From an uncultured Bacteroidia bacterium (GTDB lineage Bacteria > Bacteroidota > Bacteroidia > Bacteroidales > Prolixibacteraceae), in assembly GCA_903897145.1 (NCBI GenBank), contig CAIUAN010000025.1:1-35059 (forward strand): a stretch of DNA of 35,059 nucleotides. The letters run 5' to 3'. Position 1 is the first letter of the stretch. Every line of letters starts with the position of its first letter. Below the pieces are notes generated by a model. That model saw only the letters and a list, made by a program, of their open reading frames with translations, made no database searches and was not told the DNA's origin. The translations under genes and the position numbers were made by a program. Below, piece by piece: positions 7,802-17,254 of the stretch.

Positions 7802-10800
7802 TGGGTTTAAAAAAAATCTTGAATAGCCGCGTTTTTATTCTTCTTGCCCTGATGGTGGTAACTGGATTATTAGTCAGTGGTATTTTTTTAAAATCAAAAA
7901 CTTCTCTGGATGAGAACCAGCGTGTTTACAACGTATTTTCAGGCAAGGAGAAAATGCTTAACCAGCTTTTAGATTCTGTTGCTATTCAACTTAATCAAAT
8001 ATCAAACCCAATAGCAGACTGGAGTTTACTTCGTTTGTTTCCTCAAAATGAGAAGGGGTTGGAGGTCGCTGTGAGCACTAAAGGAAGAACAATCTTTTGG
8101 TCTTCTTCCTCAGTTGCGTTTCCTTTGATCGAGAGCCTGACTCAGGATCACATTGGTTTAGTTCATTTGCCTTCCGGTTGGTATTACCAATTCACACGAG
8201 TTTTACACGAGTATACTATTTATGGTTTTATTTTAATTAAAAGAGAATTTCCATATCAAAATAGATACATCAAAAACTCTTTTAATGCAGATTTTAAGCT
8301 TGCAGAAAATTGTCTTGTCGACAAGTTTAAGCACTCAAATGCGTTGAATATTTGTCGACCTGATGGGAAATTCCTATTTTCTATTCTCCCTTTTGCTGGA
8401 TCATTTCGGGAGGATAAAGATTCCGATTTTGTAGCACTGCTTTTTCTCGTTTTAATCGTTTTGATTTTGTCGCAATTGAGACAATGGCTTAAAGATCATT
8501 CTAGCCTAACTAAAGTAGCAAAAGTATCAGTGATGCTTGTGGCCACATGTGTCATATTTATACTTGTGAACGAATTATTGTTGCCTGAACAATTTTACCA
8601 AACTAAACTTTTTCAGCCTCAGTCGTTCACCTATAATTCGTGGTTTACATCCTTTGGAGCTTATCTGCTTGCGAGTATTCTAATGTTTTTCTTTGCCTAC
8701 TCAGCCTGGACGTTTAAAGGCACCATTCATCAAAGTTGGAAAGGTATTGTCAAGGTGCTTTCTTACACCTTCGTAGCTTTGTATTTTTCAGTATCGGCTG
8801 CTTTGTTGAAAATTTTAGTCTTAAATTCGACTATTACCTTTGAGTTTTTTCATGAACTAAATTTTTCCCCTCTAAATTTCTATGCCTTTATTGCGCTGTC
8901 GTTGCAGCTTTTGGGCTTTGTCTTACTTGCCTCGAATATAAGAGCTGAATTTGATTTTAAAGGGAGTCGGTTTGAATTTGCGAGCTCTCTAATAATCGCT
9001 GCACTTGTGGCAGGTTTGTTGGTATCCTATCTTTTTACCCCGATTGACTGGATTGTATTTCTGTTTTATGGTTTCGTCTTTACTGTATTGTGTCTTTTTG
9101 AACAAAATTATATTCGGTCCTATAGGTTTACGTTTCTAATGATCGGTTCGTTGATTTTAGCCACCTATATTAATTTATATACGCAGGCTTTGATACATTC
9201 AAAAACTGAGCGAATACTTGAGGTTCAGGCTGTAAAGTTAAGCTCAGAGCGAGACTCCGGAGCAGAGATATTTCTCGCGGAACTCGACAATAAACTTCGC
9301 GTAGATACAACTATTCGATCGAACCTGACACCGCCCTATAAAAAACTCGAAACCTATTTGCAGAACACCTACTTTACAGGGTTCTGGAGAAATTATAATC
9401 TTCAGGTAACGGTTTGTAACTCTTCCGATAGTGTTCTTGTTACGGATGAGAAAAGAAGCTATCCTTGCTTCGACTTCTTCAATAAATTAATTGAAACAAA
9501 AGGGATTCAAGTCGCAGGAAGCACGTTCTATTTTATGGATCGGATAAATGGTCGAATCTCTTACCTGGGTCAAGCCCAATTCAATAATTTAAAGAATGTT
9601 CCTGTCCATGTTATTCTTGAACTTACCTCAAAGGTTATTCCTGAAGGGAAGGGTTATCCAGAGCTTTTGCTTGATGAGCATGCCTCAAGAGACAATTATT
9701 CTGGCGATTTTAGCTATGCCAAATATTATGATGGGAATTTAGTGGATCGCGGTGGCGACTATCAATATAGTCTAAAGTTTTCTGAGCATATGCCAATGCA
9801 TCAGGAATATATGCATTTTTCGAAAAATGATTATCGCCACTGTGTCTATCAACGTGATAGCAATAATTTTATTGTGACAACTTATCCCGAAATGAATTCT
9901 TTTCATTTGCTTAGTGTGATCACGTATTTGTTCTTGCTGTTCTTTTTAGTGGGTTCGATAATCATTTTAATTACCTCTCAAAGCCTTAAGATTCAAAATA
10001 AGAAGTTTGATTTACGAGAAAAGATTCAGCTAACTCTGCTGTTTTCTCTGCTTGGAATTTTAATTGTCATTGGTCTCTCATTGATGCTCTACAACTCCAA
10101 TACACTGCTTCGCTCTGTCAAAGAAAATCTAAACGATAAGTTAGTGTCAATCTCGTCTGAGGTGGCGATTAGAATTGGACAAGAGAATGAGTTGAATCCT
10201 CAGATGCATGATTATATGAACGATCAATTGATTGTTTTGTCTGATATTATTCGAGCAGATATTAACCTGTATGATGTTCAAGGTAATTTGTTTGCGACTT
10301 CTAGAAGCGAAATTTACGATCGTGGACTTATGTCGAGACACATTGATCCATTTGCTTTTAAGGCTTTAGCGGTCGATCAAAAGACCTTATTTCATCAAGA
10401 TGAGAGCTTAGGGGAGATGAATTTCTTTTCTGCCTATTCGCCTGTATACAATCAAAATAATCGATTGGTGGGTTTTCTGAATCTCCCATATTTTATGGGG
10501 CAAGATGAATTTAAAAAACAAGCTTCTGATTTTATTGTAGCTTTCTCAAATATCTATATTGTACTTGTAATTATAAGCCTGCTGATCGCCTTAGTGATAA
10601 GTCGAAAGCTCACTGCTCCCTTGCTGAAGATTGAAAATAATCTAAAAGGGATCGCGCTGGGCAAAACGAATGTGAAAATCGAATACGCTGGAGAGGATGA
10701 GATTGGAAGGCTTGCCAAAGAGTACAATAAAAAAGTCGATGAATTGGCTGAAAGTGCAGAACTATTGGCTCGATCTGAACGTGAATCAGCCTGGCAGGAG

Positions 10801-11457
10801 ATGGCACGACAAGTAGCTCATGAGATTAATAATCCATTAACTCCTATGAAGTTGAGTATTCAATATCTTCAGCGCATAAAAGGCCAAGATTCTGCTGATT
10901 TTGATGCGTATTTCAATCAGGTTAGTAAAACGCTTGTCGAGCAGATTGATGCCCTCTCTCTAATCGCTTCTTCCTTTTCTGACTTTGCCAAGATGCCCGG
11001 ATTTAATGTTGAATTAATCGATTTAAAGCAAAGAATCCACGAGATAGTTCTCCTTTTTAAGCAATCAAATGGGACAAAAGTGACTTTGGATATTCGTTCC
11101 AGAAGTGCGATCCAGATTATTGCAGATAAAGATCAATTAGGTAGAGCCCTGATTAATCTTGTGACCAATGGAATTCAGGCCATCCCCCAAGATCGGATTG
11201 GCCTTATTAAAGTGGAGCTTAATAGTGATAATGATTCGGCTTTTATTACCATTACAGACAATGGTATTGGAATCTCTGAAGAACTAAAAGATAAGTTATT
11301 TGAGCCTAGTTTTACAACTAAATCTAGTGGTATGGGACTTGGATTGGCGATTGCTAAGAAGATCGTCGAAAATGCAAATGGAGAGATTTGGTACACCTCT
11401 ATACCCGATGTTGAGACTGTTTTCTACCTGAAGTTTCCGTTGGCTAGCGAAGGGTAA
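7801..11457 (+). CDS. NtrY-like transmembrane sensor histidine kinase (1218 aa)
   Basis: A very large sensor kinase. It has an N-terminal helix (residues about 7-28), a first extracytoplasmic segment, a run of about seven hydrophobic helices (about 210-460), a second extracytoplasmic segment (about 460-700), helices near 700-725 and 745-770, a third sensor segment that looks like a single-Cache domain (about 775-910), a last helix (about 912-935), HAMP, and the kinase core. The core has the H-box MARQVAHEINNPLTPMKLSI with phospho-acceptor His1007, the N-box LINLVTNGIQAI, and G-boxes DNGIGIS and GMGLGLAIAKKI. The core resembles NtrY. No response regulator is nearby, so the partner is unknown. 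The start overlaps the rlmH stop by one base. Confidence 0.9.
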   Translation: MGLKKILNSRVFILLALMVVTGLLVSGIFLKSKTSLDENQRVYNVFSGKEKMLNQLLDSVAIQLNQISNPIADWSLLRLFPQNEKGLEVAVSTKGRTIFWSSSSVAFPLIESLTQDHIGLVHLPSGWYYQFTRVLHEYTIYGFILIKREFPYQNRYIKNSFNADFKLAENCLVDKFKHSNALNICRPDGKFLFSILPFAGSFREDKDSDFVALLFLVLIVLILSQLRQWLKDHSSLTKVAKVSVMLVATCVIFILVNELLLPEQFYQTKLFQPQSFTYNSWFTSFGAYLLASILMFFFAYSAWTFKGTIHQSWKGIVKVLSYTFVALYFSVSAALLKILVLNSTITFEFFHELNFSPLNFYAFIALSLQLLGFVLLASNIRAEFDFKGSRFEFASSLIIAALVAGLLVSYLFTPIDWIVFLFYGFVFTVLCLFEQNYIRSYRFTFLMIGSLILATYINLYTQALIHSKTERILEVQAVKLSSERDSGAEIFLAELDNKLRVDTTIRSNLTPPYKKLETYLQNTYFTGFWRNYNLQVTVCNSSDSVLVTDEKRSYPCFDFFNKLIETKGIQVAGSTFYFMDRINGRISYLGQAQFNNLKNVPVHVILELTSKVIPEGKGYPELLLDEHASRDNYSGDFSYAKYYDGNLVDRGGDYQYSLKFSEHMPMHQEYMHFSKNDYRHCVYQRDSNNFIVTTYPEMNSFHLLSVITYLFLLFFLVGSIIILITSQSLKIQNKKFDLREKIQLTLLFSLLGILIVIGLSLMLYNSNTLLRSVKENLNDKLVSISSEVAIRIGQENELNPQMHDYMNDQLIVLSDIIRADINLYDVQGNLFATSRSEIYDRGLMSRHIDPFAFKALAVDQKTLFHQDESLGEMNFFSAYSPVYNQNNRLVGFLNLPYFMGQDEFKKQASDFIVAFSNIYIVLVIISLLIALVISRKLTAPLLKIENNLKGIALGKTNVKIEYAGEDEIGRLAKEYNKKVDELAESAELLARSERESAWQEMARQVAHEINNPLTPMKLSIQYLQRIKGQDSADFDAYFNQVSKTLVEQIDALSLIASSFSDFAKMPGFNVELIDLKQRIHEIVLLFKQSNGTKVTLDIRSRSAIQIIADKDQLGRALINLVTNGIQAIPQDRIGLIKVELNSDNDSAFITITDNGIGISEELKDKLFEPSFTTKSSGMGLGLAIAKKIVENANGEIWYTSIPDVETVFYLKFPLASEG

Positions 11458-11472
11458 AGGAACTCTTTGGTA

Positions 11473-13653
11473 TTAGTGGCCCATTTCTGCTAAGAACTTT
11501 ATCCGAACCATACGGATATCTTCGATCTCATAATCATCACCAAACTCAGCTAAAGCCTCCTCCATCGTATCTGAAGTTGCATCCTCCCTAAAGTAACGAT
11601 AGATATCTTCAACTTGCTCCTCGTCCATCACATCATTGATGTAATAGTCGATATTTATTTTAGTTCCTGAATTGATGATTGCTTCGAGTTCGGTTAAAAG
11701 CTCACCTAGACTCATCCCTTTGGCTTCAGCAATTTCATTTAGTGCAAGTTTGCGATCAATATTTTGAATGATGTAGACTTTATTTTTTGATTTATTTGCA
11801 ACGGACTTAACAACCATATCTTGTGCCCGTTCAATACCTTTCTCCTCTACATAATCTTTAATTGCATCAACAAATGGTTGCCCATAACGTTGAGCTTTTC
11901 CTTGTCCAACACCAATAATCCCTTGTAACTCCTCTATTGTCGTGGGATATTGTATCGACATATCTGACAAGGAAGGATCTTGAAAGATCACAAATGGTGG
12001 TAGGTTTTGTTTGGAAGCTATCTTCTTACGCAAGTCCTTTAGGATCATAAATAGCTCTGGATCTCCCGATGATTGTCCGCCTTGTGGAACTTCTTCACTC
12101 CCCTCCGCAGACTCATAATCATGATTTTTGACAATCATAAAAGACTTAGGATGTGCAATAAAATCTTTTCCAGCGTCGGTGAGTTTTAGAACACCGTAAT
12201 TTTCAATGTCTTTATGCAGAAACCCGGCTATGATACTTTGTCTTAAGACGGCGTTCCATATCTTGTCGGAATATTCATCCCCCTCTCCAAAAATATCTAA
12301 GGTGTCGTGAGAGAACGATTTTACAGTCGCATTTTCTACTCCCGTTAAGATATTCACCAATTGCTCTCCCTTGCATTGTTCTTTGACTTCAACTACTGCC
12401 CTAAGAGCCATATGAACCATGTCTCGACCTTCTATTTGTTCTTTAGGATTTAGACAGTTATCGCAAAACCCACAATTTTCCGTTTCATATTTTTCACCAA
12501 AATAGTGAAGTAATATGGTCCGTCTGCAGACTGAAGATTCTGCAAAAGCCACGGTGTCAAGGAGTAGTTGTTGTCCGATCTCTTGCTCTGCCACAGGCTT
12601 TCCCTGCATGAATTTTTCAAGTTTCTGAATGTCTTTATAGCTATAAAAGGCAATACATTTCCCTTCACCACCATCACGCCCAGCTCTTCCAGTTTCTTGG
12701 TAGTACCCTTCAAGTGATTTTGGGATATCGTAATGAATGACAAAACGAACATCGGGTTTGTCGATCCCCATCCCAAAGGCAATGGTGGCAACAATGACAT
12801 CCGACTCTTCCATCAGAAACTTGTCCTGATTCGCTGATCGCGTTGAGGAGTCCATCCCAGCATGGTAGGCTAGAGCTTTAATCCCATTAACTTGCAATAG
12901 TTCTGCAATTTCTTCAACTTTTTTTCGACTTAGACAATAAATAATCCCTGATTTCCCAGGATTGTTTTTTATCATTCGAATGATTTGATCTTTGGCTTTA
13001 TTTTTGGGTCTAATCTCATAGTAGAGATTTTCTCTATTGAAAGAGGATTTAAAAACCTGAGCATTTTGCATGCCTAAGTTCTTTTGTATGTCGTGCTGAA
13101 CTTTTGGAGTTGCGGTAGCGGTCAGTGCCATGATAGGTGCCTGACCAATTTCATTGACTATTGGACGTATTCTGCGATATTCAGGTCTGAAATCATGACC
13201 CCACTCAGAGATGCAGTGAGCTTCGTCGATCGCATAAAAGGAGATTTTTATCCCCTTCAGAAAATCGATATTTTCAAGTTTTGTTAACGATTCTGGCGCA
13301 ACGTAAAGCAGTTTGGTATGACCTCTTGAAATATCCTCTTTTACCTTTTGAATTGCTGTTTTTGTTAGCGATGAATTCAGGAAATGCGCTACTCCATCTT
13401 CGGTACTGAAGCTTCTAATTGCATCTACTTGATTTTTCATCAAGGCAATCAAGGGTGATATGACAATGGCAGTTCCCTCTTGCATAAGGGCTGGAAGCTG
13501 GTAGCAAAGGGATTTTCCACCACCAGTAGGCATAAGCACGAATGTGTCTTTTCTGTCTAATATGCTGTTGATTACCTCTTCTTGTTGCCCTTTGAAACGG
13601 TCGAATCCAAAGTACTTCTGAAGTTGATCGATAAGTATTTTTTTATCTGTCAT
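11473..13653 (-). CDS. recQ: ATP-dependent DNA helicase RecQ
   Basis: A 726-residue 3'-5' superfamily 2 helicase acting in recombination and replication-fork repair. It has Walker A TGGGKS (residues 43-48), DEAH box (143-146) in YAIDEAHCISEWGHDFRPEY, motif VI QETGRAGRDG (319-328), and RQC zinc ligands Cys376, Cys394, Cys397 and Cys400. A winged-helix region follows. An HRDC domain lies at about residues 530-605 (LFMILKDLRKKIA...GIIGVGQGKAQRYG). The roughly 120-residue tail after HRDC is rich in acidic residues and includes a helix-turn region KLALNEIAEAKGMSLGELL, a common extension in Bacteroidota RecQ. It is convergent with the sensor kinase gene, with only 15 bases between stops and no clear hairpin. 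Confidence 0.96.
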   Translation of the reverse strand: MTDKKILIDQLQKYFGFDRFKGQQEEVINSILDRKDTFVLMPTGGGKSLCYQLPALMQEGTAIVISPLIALMKNQVDAIRSFSTEDGVAHFLNSSLTKTAIQKVKEDISRGHTKLLYVAPESLTKLENIDFLKGIKISFYAIDEAHCISEWGHDFRPEYRRIRPIVNEIGQAPIMALTATATPKVQHDIQKNLGMQNAQVFKSSFNRENLYYEIRPKNKAKDQIIRMIKNNPGKSGIIYCLSRKKVEEIAELLQVNGIKALAYHAGMDSSTRSANQDKFLMEESDVIVATIAFGMGIDKPDVRFVIHYDIPKSLEGYYQETGRAGRDGGEGKCIAFYSYKDIQKLEKFMQGKPVAEQEIGQQLLLDTVAFAESSVCRRTILLHYFGEKYETENCGFCDNCLNPKEQIEGRDMVHMALRAVVEVKEQCKGEQLVNILTGVENATVKSFSHDTLDIFGEGDEYSDKIWNAVLRQSIIAGFLHKDIENYGVLKLTDAGKDFIAHPKSFMIVKNHDYESAEGSEEVPQGGQSSGDPELFMILKDLRKKIASKQNLPPFVIFQDPSLSDMSIQYPTTIEELQGIIGVGQGKAQRYGQPFVDAIKDYVEEKGIERAQDMVVKSVANKSKNKVYIIQNIDRKLALNEIAEAKGMSLGELLTELEAIINSGTKINIDYYINDVMDEEQVEDIYRYFREDATSDTMEEALAEFGDDYEIEDIRMVRIKFLAEMGH

Positions 13654-13809
13654 AATGGGTTGTCATGCTTGATCGCAATCCTGTTATTTTGTTCCACTAA
13701 GTTATCAATTTTATTACCTAGCACAAGGAATTCATCTAAAATCAATAAAATTTAACATTTAGGGCTTTCAGATTAACTTAGCTAGCTCTAAAAATGGGTC
13801 AAAGAATTG

Positions 13810-13817
13810 TATATTTG
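13810..13817 (+). promoter_or_regulatory. Candidate -7 box for tatC
   Basis: TATATTTG is an exact match to the Bacteroidota -7 consensus TAnnTTTG, 51 bases before the tatC start in the 215-base divergent gap with recQ. No TTG is visible at the proper -33 distance, so this is tentative. Confidence 0.45.
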
Positions 13818-13868
13818 TCCCTGAATTTTAACATTAATTATTCCTAACAGAATTTCAATTTTCGCTCC

Positions 13869-14726
13869 ATGTCAATAATGGGAATATTTTCAGCTAAAAA
13901 TAAAAAGACGAAAAAGGAGAACGAAGAGATGTCTTTTCTTGAGCATCTTGAAGAACTTCGTTGGCATCTTGTGCGGATCTCAGCTTCAGTGATTTTTGGA
14001 GCTATCTTTGTCTTTATAAATGTCAAATTTATAATGGATCAAATACTTTTTGCTCCAAAGTATCCTAGCTTTATCACCAATCGGGCCTTTGCTTGGCTTG
14101 GCCAGCAACTAAACTCACCAGACCTAGTGATCAATACTCAGCCATTTGCAATTATCAATTATGATATGGCTGGTCAGTTTTCTACCCATCTTAGCATTGC
14201 CATGATAGGTGGAATAATTATTGCAATCCCTTATATTTTTTATGAGTTCTGGACCTTCATAAAACCTGCACTCTATGAGAAGGAGCGTAAACACGCGACT
14301 GGTGCTGTATTTTATAGTACTTTATTGTTTTTGATAGGCGTTCTATTTGGCTATTTTCTGGTCGTGCCATTGTCGACACATTTCTTCGGATCCTATCGAG
14401 TCAGTGAAGAAGTTGTAAATCAGATCAATCTTAATTCTTACATAAGCTCTGTTACCACAATTATTTTGGGGGCTGGTGTAGTTTTTGAACTTCCAATTGT
14501 AATTTATTTTTTAGCCAAAGTCGGACTGGTAAGCTCTGGTTTCTTGAAAACATATAGACGGCATGCTTATATTCTCTTGCTTTTGCTGGCCGCAATTATA
14601 ACACCTCCTGATGTGTTTAGTATGTTGCTGGTTTCATTTCCGATGATTATCCTCTATGAACTAGGAATCGTTCTTGCAAAAGGAATTGAAAAGAAGAGAG
14701 TGAATAACGAGGTTCTGGAAGCCTAG
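13869..14726 (+). CDS. tatC: Sec-independent (Tat) protein translocase subunit TatC
   Basis: A 285-residue inner-membrane protein with six hydrophobic helices. It is the twin-arginine signal-recognition subunit, which exports folded proteins. The cytosolic N-terminus carries the family motif EMSFLEHLEELRWHLVRI, and the first cytoplasmic loop has FYEFWTFIKPALYEKERKHA, with the glutamate/ERK region known to bind the RR signal. The C-terminus includes AIITPPDVFSMLLVSFPMI, typical of the family. The first in-frame ATG was taken; a second, three codons later, is equally plausible. No tatA is present in the window. lptB follows after 19 bases, so the two are likely co-transcribed. Confidence 0.95.
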   Translation: MSIMGIFSAKNKKTKKENEEMSFLEHLEELRWHLVRISASVIFGAIFVFINVKFIMDQILFAPKYPSFITNRAFAWLGQQLNSPDLVINTQPFAIINYDMAGQFSTHLSIAMIGGIIIAIPYIFYEFWTFIKPALYEKERKHATGAVFYSTLLFLIGVLFGYFLVVPLSTHFFGSYRVSEEVVNQINLNSYISSVTTIILGAGVVFELPIVIYFLAKVGLVSSGFLKTYRRHAYILLLLLAAIITPPDVFSMLLVSFPMIILYELGIVLAKGIEKKRVNNEVLEA

Positions 14727-14745
14727 AAATTAATACCGGATAAAG

Positions 14746-15513
14746 ATGAAACTTAGAGCTGAAAGCATTGTAAAAAGTTACAGAAGCCGTACGGTTGTAA
14801 AAGGCGTCTCGCTGGAACTCAATCAAGGTGAAATTGTTGGACTTCTAGGGCCAAATGGAGCGGGAAAGACAACCTCTTTCTACATGATCGTTGGATTAAT
14901 TAAAGCCAATGGTGGTCAGATTTTTCTTGACGAGACTGATATTACTGATTATCCAGTTTATAAAAGAGCTCAACTCGGCATTGGTTACCTCGCGCAGGAA
15001 GCTTCAGTTTTTCGCCAGATGAGTGTTGAAGATAATATCTTATCAATACTCGAGATGACTAAGTTTTCCAAGGAGTACCAACATGAGAAGTTAGAGTCTT
15101 TGCTCGATGAATTTGGTCTTCAGCGGGTTCGAAAGAGCTTAGGGATCCAGCTTTCAGGCGGCGAACGACGGAGAACAGAGATTGCCCGGTGCTTGGCGAT
15201 CGATCCTGCCTTTATTTTGTTGGATGAGCCATTTGCAGGTGTCGATCCAATTGCAGTGGAAGATATTCAGCAAATTGTTTTCCGACTGAAAGAGAAAAAT
15301 ATTGGTATTTTAATCACCGACCATAATGTGCACGAGACACTTTCTATAACTGATAGATCTTATTTGCTCTATGATGGTCGTATCCTAAATAGTGGTTCTG
15401 CAGAGGAGCTCGCAGAAGACGAAGAGGTTCGTCGACTATATCTCGGACAGAATTTTGAGCTGCGCAGACCCGTAACCTATAAAGCGGCTTCTAAACCTGA
15501 CGGTGAAGTATAA
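14746..15513 (+). CDS. lptB: LPS export ABC transporter ATP-binding protein LptB
   Basis: A 255-residue ABC ATPase that powers lipopolysaccharide extraction from the inner membrane with LptF/LptG. It has Walker [10 protein letters not shown] (residues about 34-42), the Q-loop region [18 protein letters not shown], signature [16 protein letters not shown], Walker [14 protein letters not shown] and switch histidine in [10 protein letters not shown]. LptB-specific features are [21 protein letters not shown] and the terminal [11 protein letters not shown]. The family version is usually about 240 residues; the extra tail [16 protein letters not shown] is not conserved. LptF/G/A are not in the window. 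Confidence 0.94.
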   Translation: MKLRAESIVKSYRSRTVVKGVSLELNQGEIVGLLGPNGAGKTTSFYMIVGLIKANGGQIFLDETDITDYPVYKRAQLGIGYLAQEASVFRQMSVEDNILSILEMTKFSKEYQHEKLESLLDEFGLQRVRKSLGIQLSGGERRRTEIARCLAIDPAFILLDEPFAGVDPIAVEDIQQIVFRLKEKNIGILITDHNVHETLSITDRSYLLYDGRILNSGSAEELAEDEEVRRLYLGQNFELRRPVTYKAASKPDGEV

Positions 15514-15541
15514 TATTTCTACAATATTTTTCTTCTGGAGG

Positions 15542-15570
15542 TTTGAGGAATGAAAAAAACACTATATTTG
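15542..15570 (+). promoter_or_regulatory. Promoter of tRNA-Leu
   Basis: TTTG at 15542-15545 and TATATTTG at 15563-15570 are separated by 17 bases, matching the Bacteroidota -33/-7 promoter. The tRNA begins 15 bases after the -7 box, consistent with a very short 5' leader. This is one of the best promoter matches in the window. Confidence 0.75.
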
Positions 15571-15585
15571 CACCGCACAAAATCA

Positions 15586-15667
15586 GCGGACGTGGCGTAA
15601 TTGGTAGCCGCGCCAGACTTAGGATCTGGTGCCGAGAGGCGTGGGGGTTCGAGTCCCTTCGTCCGCA
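15586..15667 (+). tRNA. tRNA-Leu (anticodon UAG)
   Basis: The 82 bases fold as a class II tRNA. The acceptor stem is GCGGACG with CGTCCGC plus discriminator A; the D stem is GCG/CGC with GG in the loop. The anticodon stem is CCAGA/TCTGG around loop CTTAGGA, giving anticodon TAG at 15620-15622. The long variable arm is TGCCGAGAGGCGT with a GCC/GGC stem. The T arm has TTCGAGT in its loop and a five-pair stem with two G-U pairs. It reads CUA (and probably other CUN) leucine codons. The terminal CCA is not encoded. Confidence 0.95.
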
Positions 15668-15679
15668 CTTTAAACCATT

Positions 15680-15717
15680 AAACCGCCTTTTTCCCTTAAT
15701 GGAATTAGGCGGTTTTT
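15680..15717 (+). terminator. Rho-independent terminator after tRNA-Leu
   Basis: AAACCGCC (15680-15687) pairs with GGCGGTTT (15708-15715). An inner TTCC/GGAA stem (15691-15694 with 15701-15704) closes a six-base loop, and the outer stem ends in a T run. It separates the tRNA transcript from the trigger factor gene. Confidence 0.85.
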
Positions 15718-15782
15718 AATTTCGTAACAGGTAAGCCTTTTACCTCGCCAGAAGGCAAAATAAGATCTTATAAGAAGAAAAT

Positions 15783-17138
15783 ATGAAAATTTCAAAGACA
15801 AGCATCGATGATTTGAATGTTGTTGTTCGAATTGCAATTGAGAAGCAAGATTACGAGGCAACAGTTAATGAAACATTAAAAGAATACCGCAAAAAGGCCA
15901 ACTTGCCAGGTTTTCGTAAAGGTATGGTCCCTTCTGGCCTCATCAAAAAAATGTATGGTAAGTCTGCTGTTGCTGAAGAGGTTAATAAACTTCTTAGCAG
16001 TAATTTAAATAAATATATCAACGAAGAGAATTTAAATATCCTTGGCGAACCATTACCTTCTGCCACGGAACAAGGTATGTTGGATTTTGAAAATGATTCA
16101 GAATTTGAATTCATATTCGACCTAGGTCTAAGCCCTGAAATAACAATAAATTTCGATAAGATCAGTAAACTTCCCTATTACGAGATCAATGTTGATAATC
16201 AGCTTATCGATAATCAAATTGATGGATATGCCAACCGGTATGGCGAAAATAATCCAGCCGAAATTGTTGGGGAAAAGGAAACAACCAATGGCGACCTCAT
16301 TCAGCTAGATGCTGCCGGCAATGCGCTTGAAGGTGGAATTTCATCCATCGGTGTGCAAATGTCGGTGCAGTTGATTAAAGATAAGTCTATTCAGAAAAAG
16401 TTCAAAGGGAGCAAAGTTGGTGATGTACTTAAATTTGATCTGAAGAAAGCACTTGATAACGATCATGAGGTAGCTCATCTATTGAAAATTAAGGACGATG
16501 AAGCTGCTGCCGTGAGCGGCGATTTTAGCTTTACAATTCATACAATTAACACATTTGTCCCTGCCGAACTTAATGAAGAGTTGTTTAAGAAGATCTTCGG
16601 GGAGGAGACTGAGGTGAATAGTGTTGACGCTTTGCGTGAAAAGGTGAAATCTGAACTGACCGCAAATCTTGTTTATTCAAGTGAATATCGATTCTCTTTT
16701 GATTCGAAAGATGTTTTCACGAAGGCTGTTTCAATGGCTCTGCCTGAAGCTTTTCTAAAGAGATGGTTGGTTGAGACAAACGAAAATGTTACGGCCACTC
16801 AAATCGAAGAGGAATTTGAACATTTCCGCAAAGATTTAGAATGGACTCTCATAAAAAGTAAGATCGTTAAAGATAATGAGATACGTATTGAGGAGGCTGA
16901 TATAACTCTTATGGCACGCGAAATGGCCCGGATGCAATTTCAACAGTATGGAATGTCAAACGTGCCGGACGAATACCTTGACAATTATGCTCAATCAATA
17001 CTTCAAAATAAGGAACAACGTCAAAAAATGGCCGAGAAAAAGGTCGAAGATAAAGTACTTGAACTCATTAAGGAGAAAGTTGGCGTCAAAGTGAAAAAGG
17101 TTTCTCAAAAGGAATTTGACGAATTATTTGAAAAATAA
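15783..17138 (+). CDS. tig: Trigger factor (ribosome-associated chaperone)
   Basis: A 451-residue nascent-chain chaperone. The N-terminal ribosome-binding domain has the signature GFRKGMVP (residues 43-50), close to the classical GFRxGxxP loop that docks on ribosomal protein L23. The middle PPIase-like domain (about 155-255) is strongly divergent from FKBP consensus, as usual in Bacteroidota, so prolyl isomerase activity cannot be assumed. The C-terminal helical chaperone domain follows (about 260-451), lysine/glutamate-rich. Start ATG with a 65-base gap from the tRNA terminator. It is followed by clpP and clpX, the common tig-clpP-clpX order. Confidence 0.94.
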   Translation: MKISKTSIDDLNVVVRIAIEKQDYEATVNETLKEYRKKANLPGFRKGMVPSGLIKKMYGKSAVAEEVNKLLSSNLNKYINEENLNILGEPLPSATEQGMLDFENDSEFEFIFDLGLSPEITINFDKISKLPYYEINVDNQLIDNQIDGYANRYGENNPAEIVGEKETTNGDLIQLDAAGNALEGGISSIGVQMSVQLIKDKSIQKKFKGSKVGDVLKFDLKKALDNDHEVAHLLKIKDDEAAAVSGDFSFTIHTINTFVPAELNEELFKKIFGEETEVNSVDALREKVKSELTANLVYSSEYRFSFDSKDVFTKAVSMALPEAFLKRWLVETNENVTATQIEEEFEHFRKDLEWTLIKSKIVKDNEIRIEEADITLMAREMARMQFQQYGMSNVPDEYLDNYAQSILQNKEQRQKMAEKKVEDKVLELIKEKVGVKVKKVSQKEFDELFEK

Positions 17139-17171
17139 ACACTAGGACGAACTAATCGGAGTAAGTTTTGT

Positions 17172-17237
17172 AACTTTGTGTGAAATTAATTTTTAGTCTA
17201 GGGTTCTAAGAATTAATTTCATACAAAGTTTTTTTTA
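17172..17237 (+). terminator. Long hairpin terminator between tig and clpP
   Basis: Bases 17172-17196 pair with 17206-17230 as a continuous 25-bp stem with two G-U wobbles and a nine-base loop. A run of eight T (17229-17236) follows at once. The geometry is that of a strong intrinsic terminator for tig. The left arm begins one base inside TAACTTTG (17171-17178), a -7-like box, so a regulatory role for clpP is also possible. Confidence 0.75.
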
Positions 17238-17254
17238 TTTTAAAGCAGTTGATT

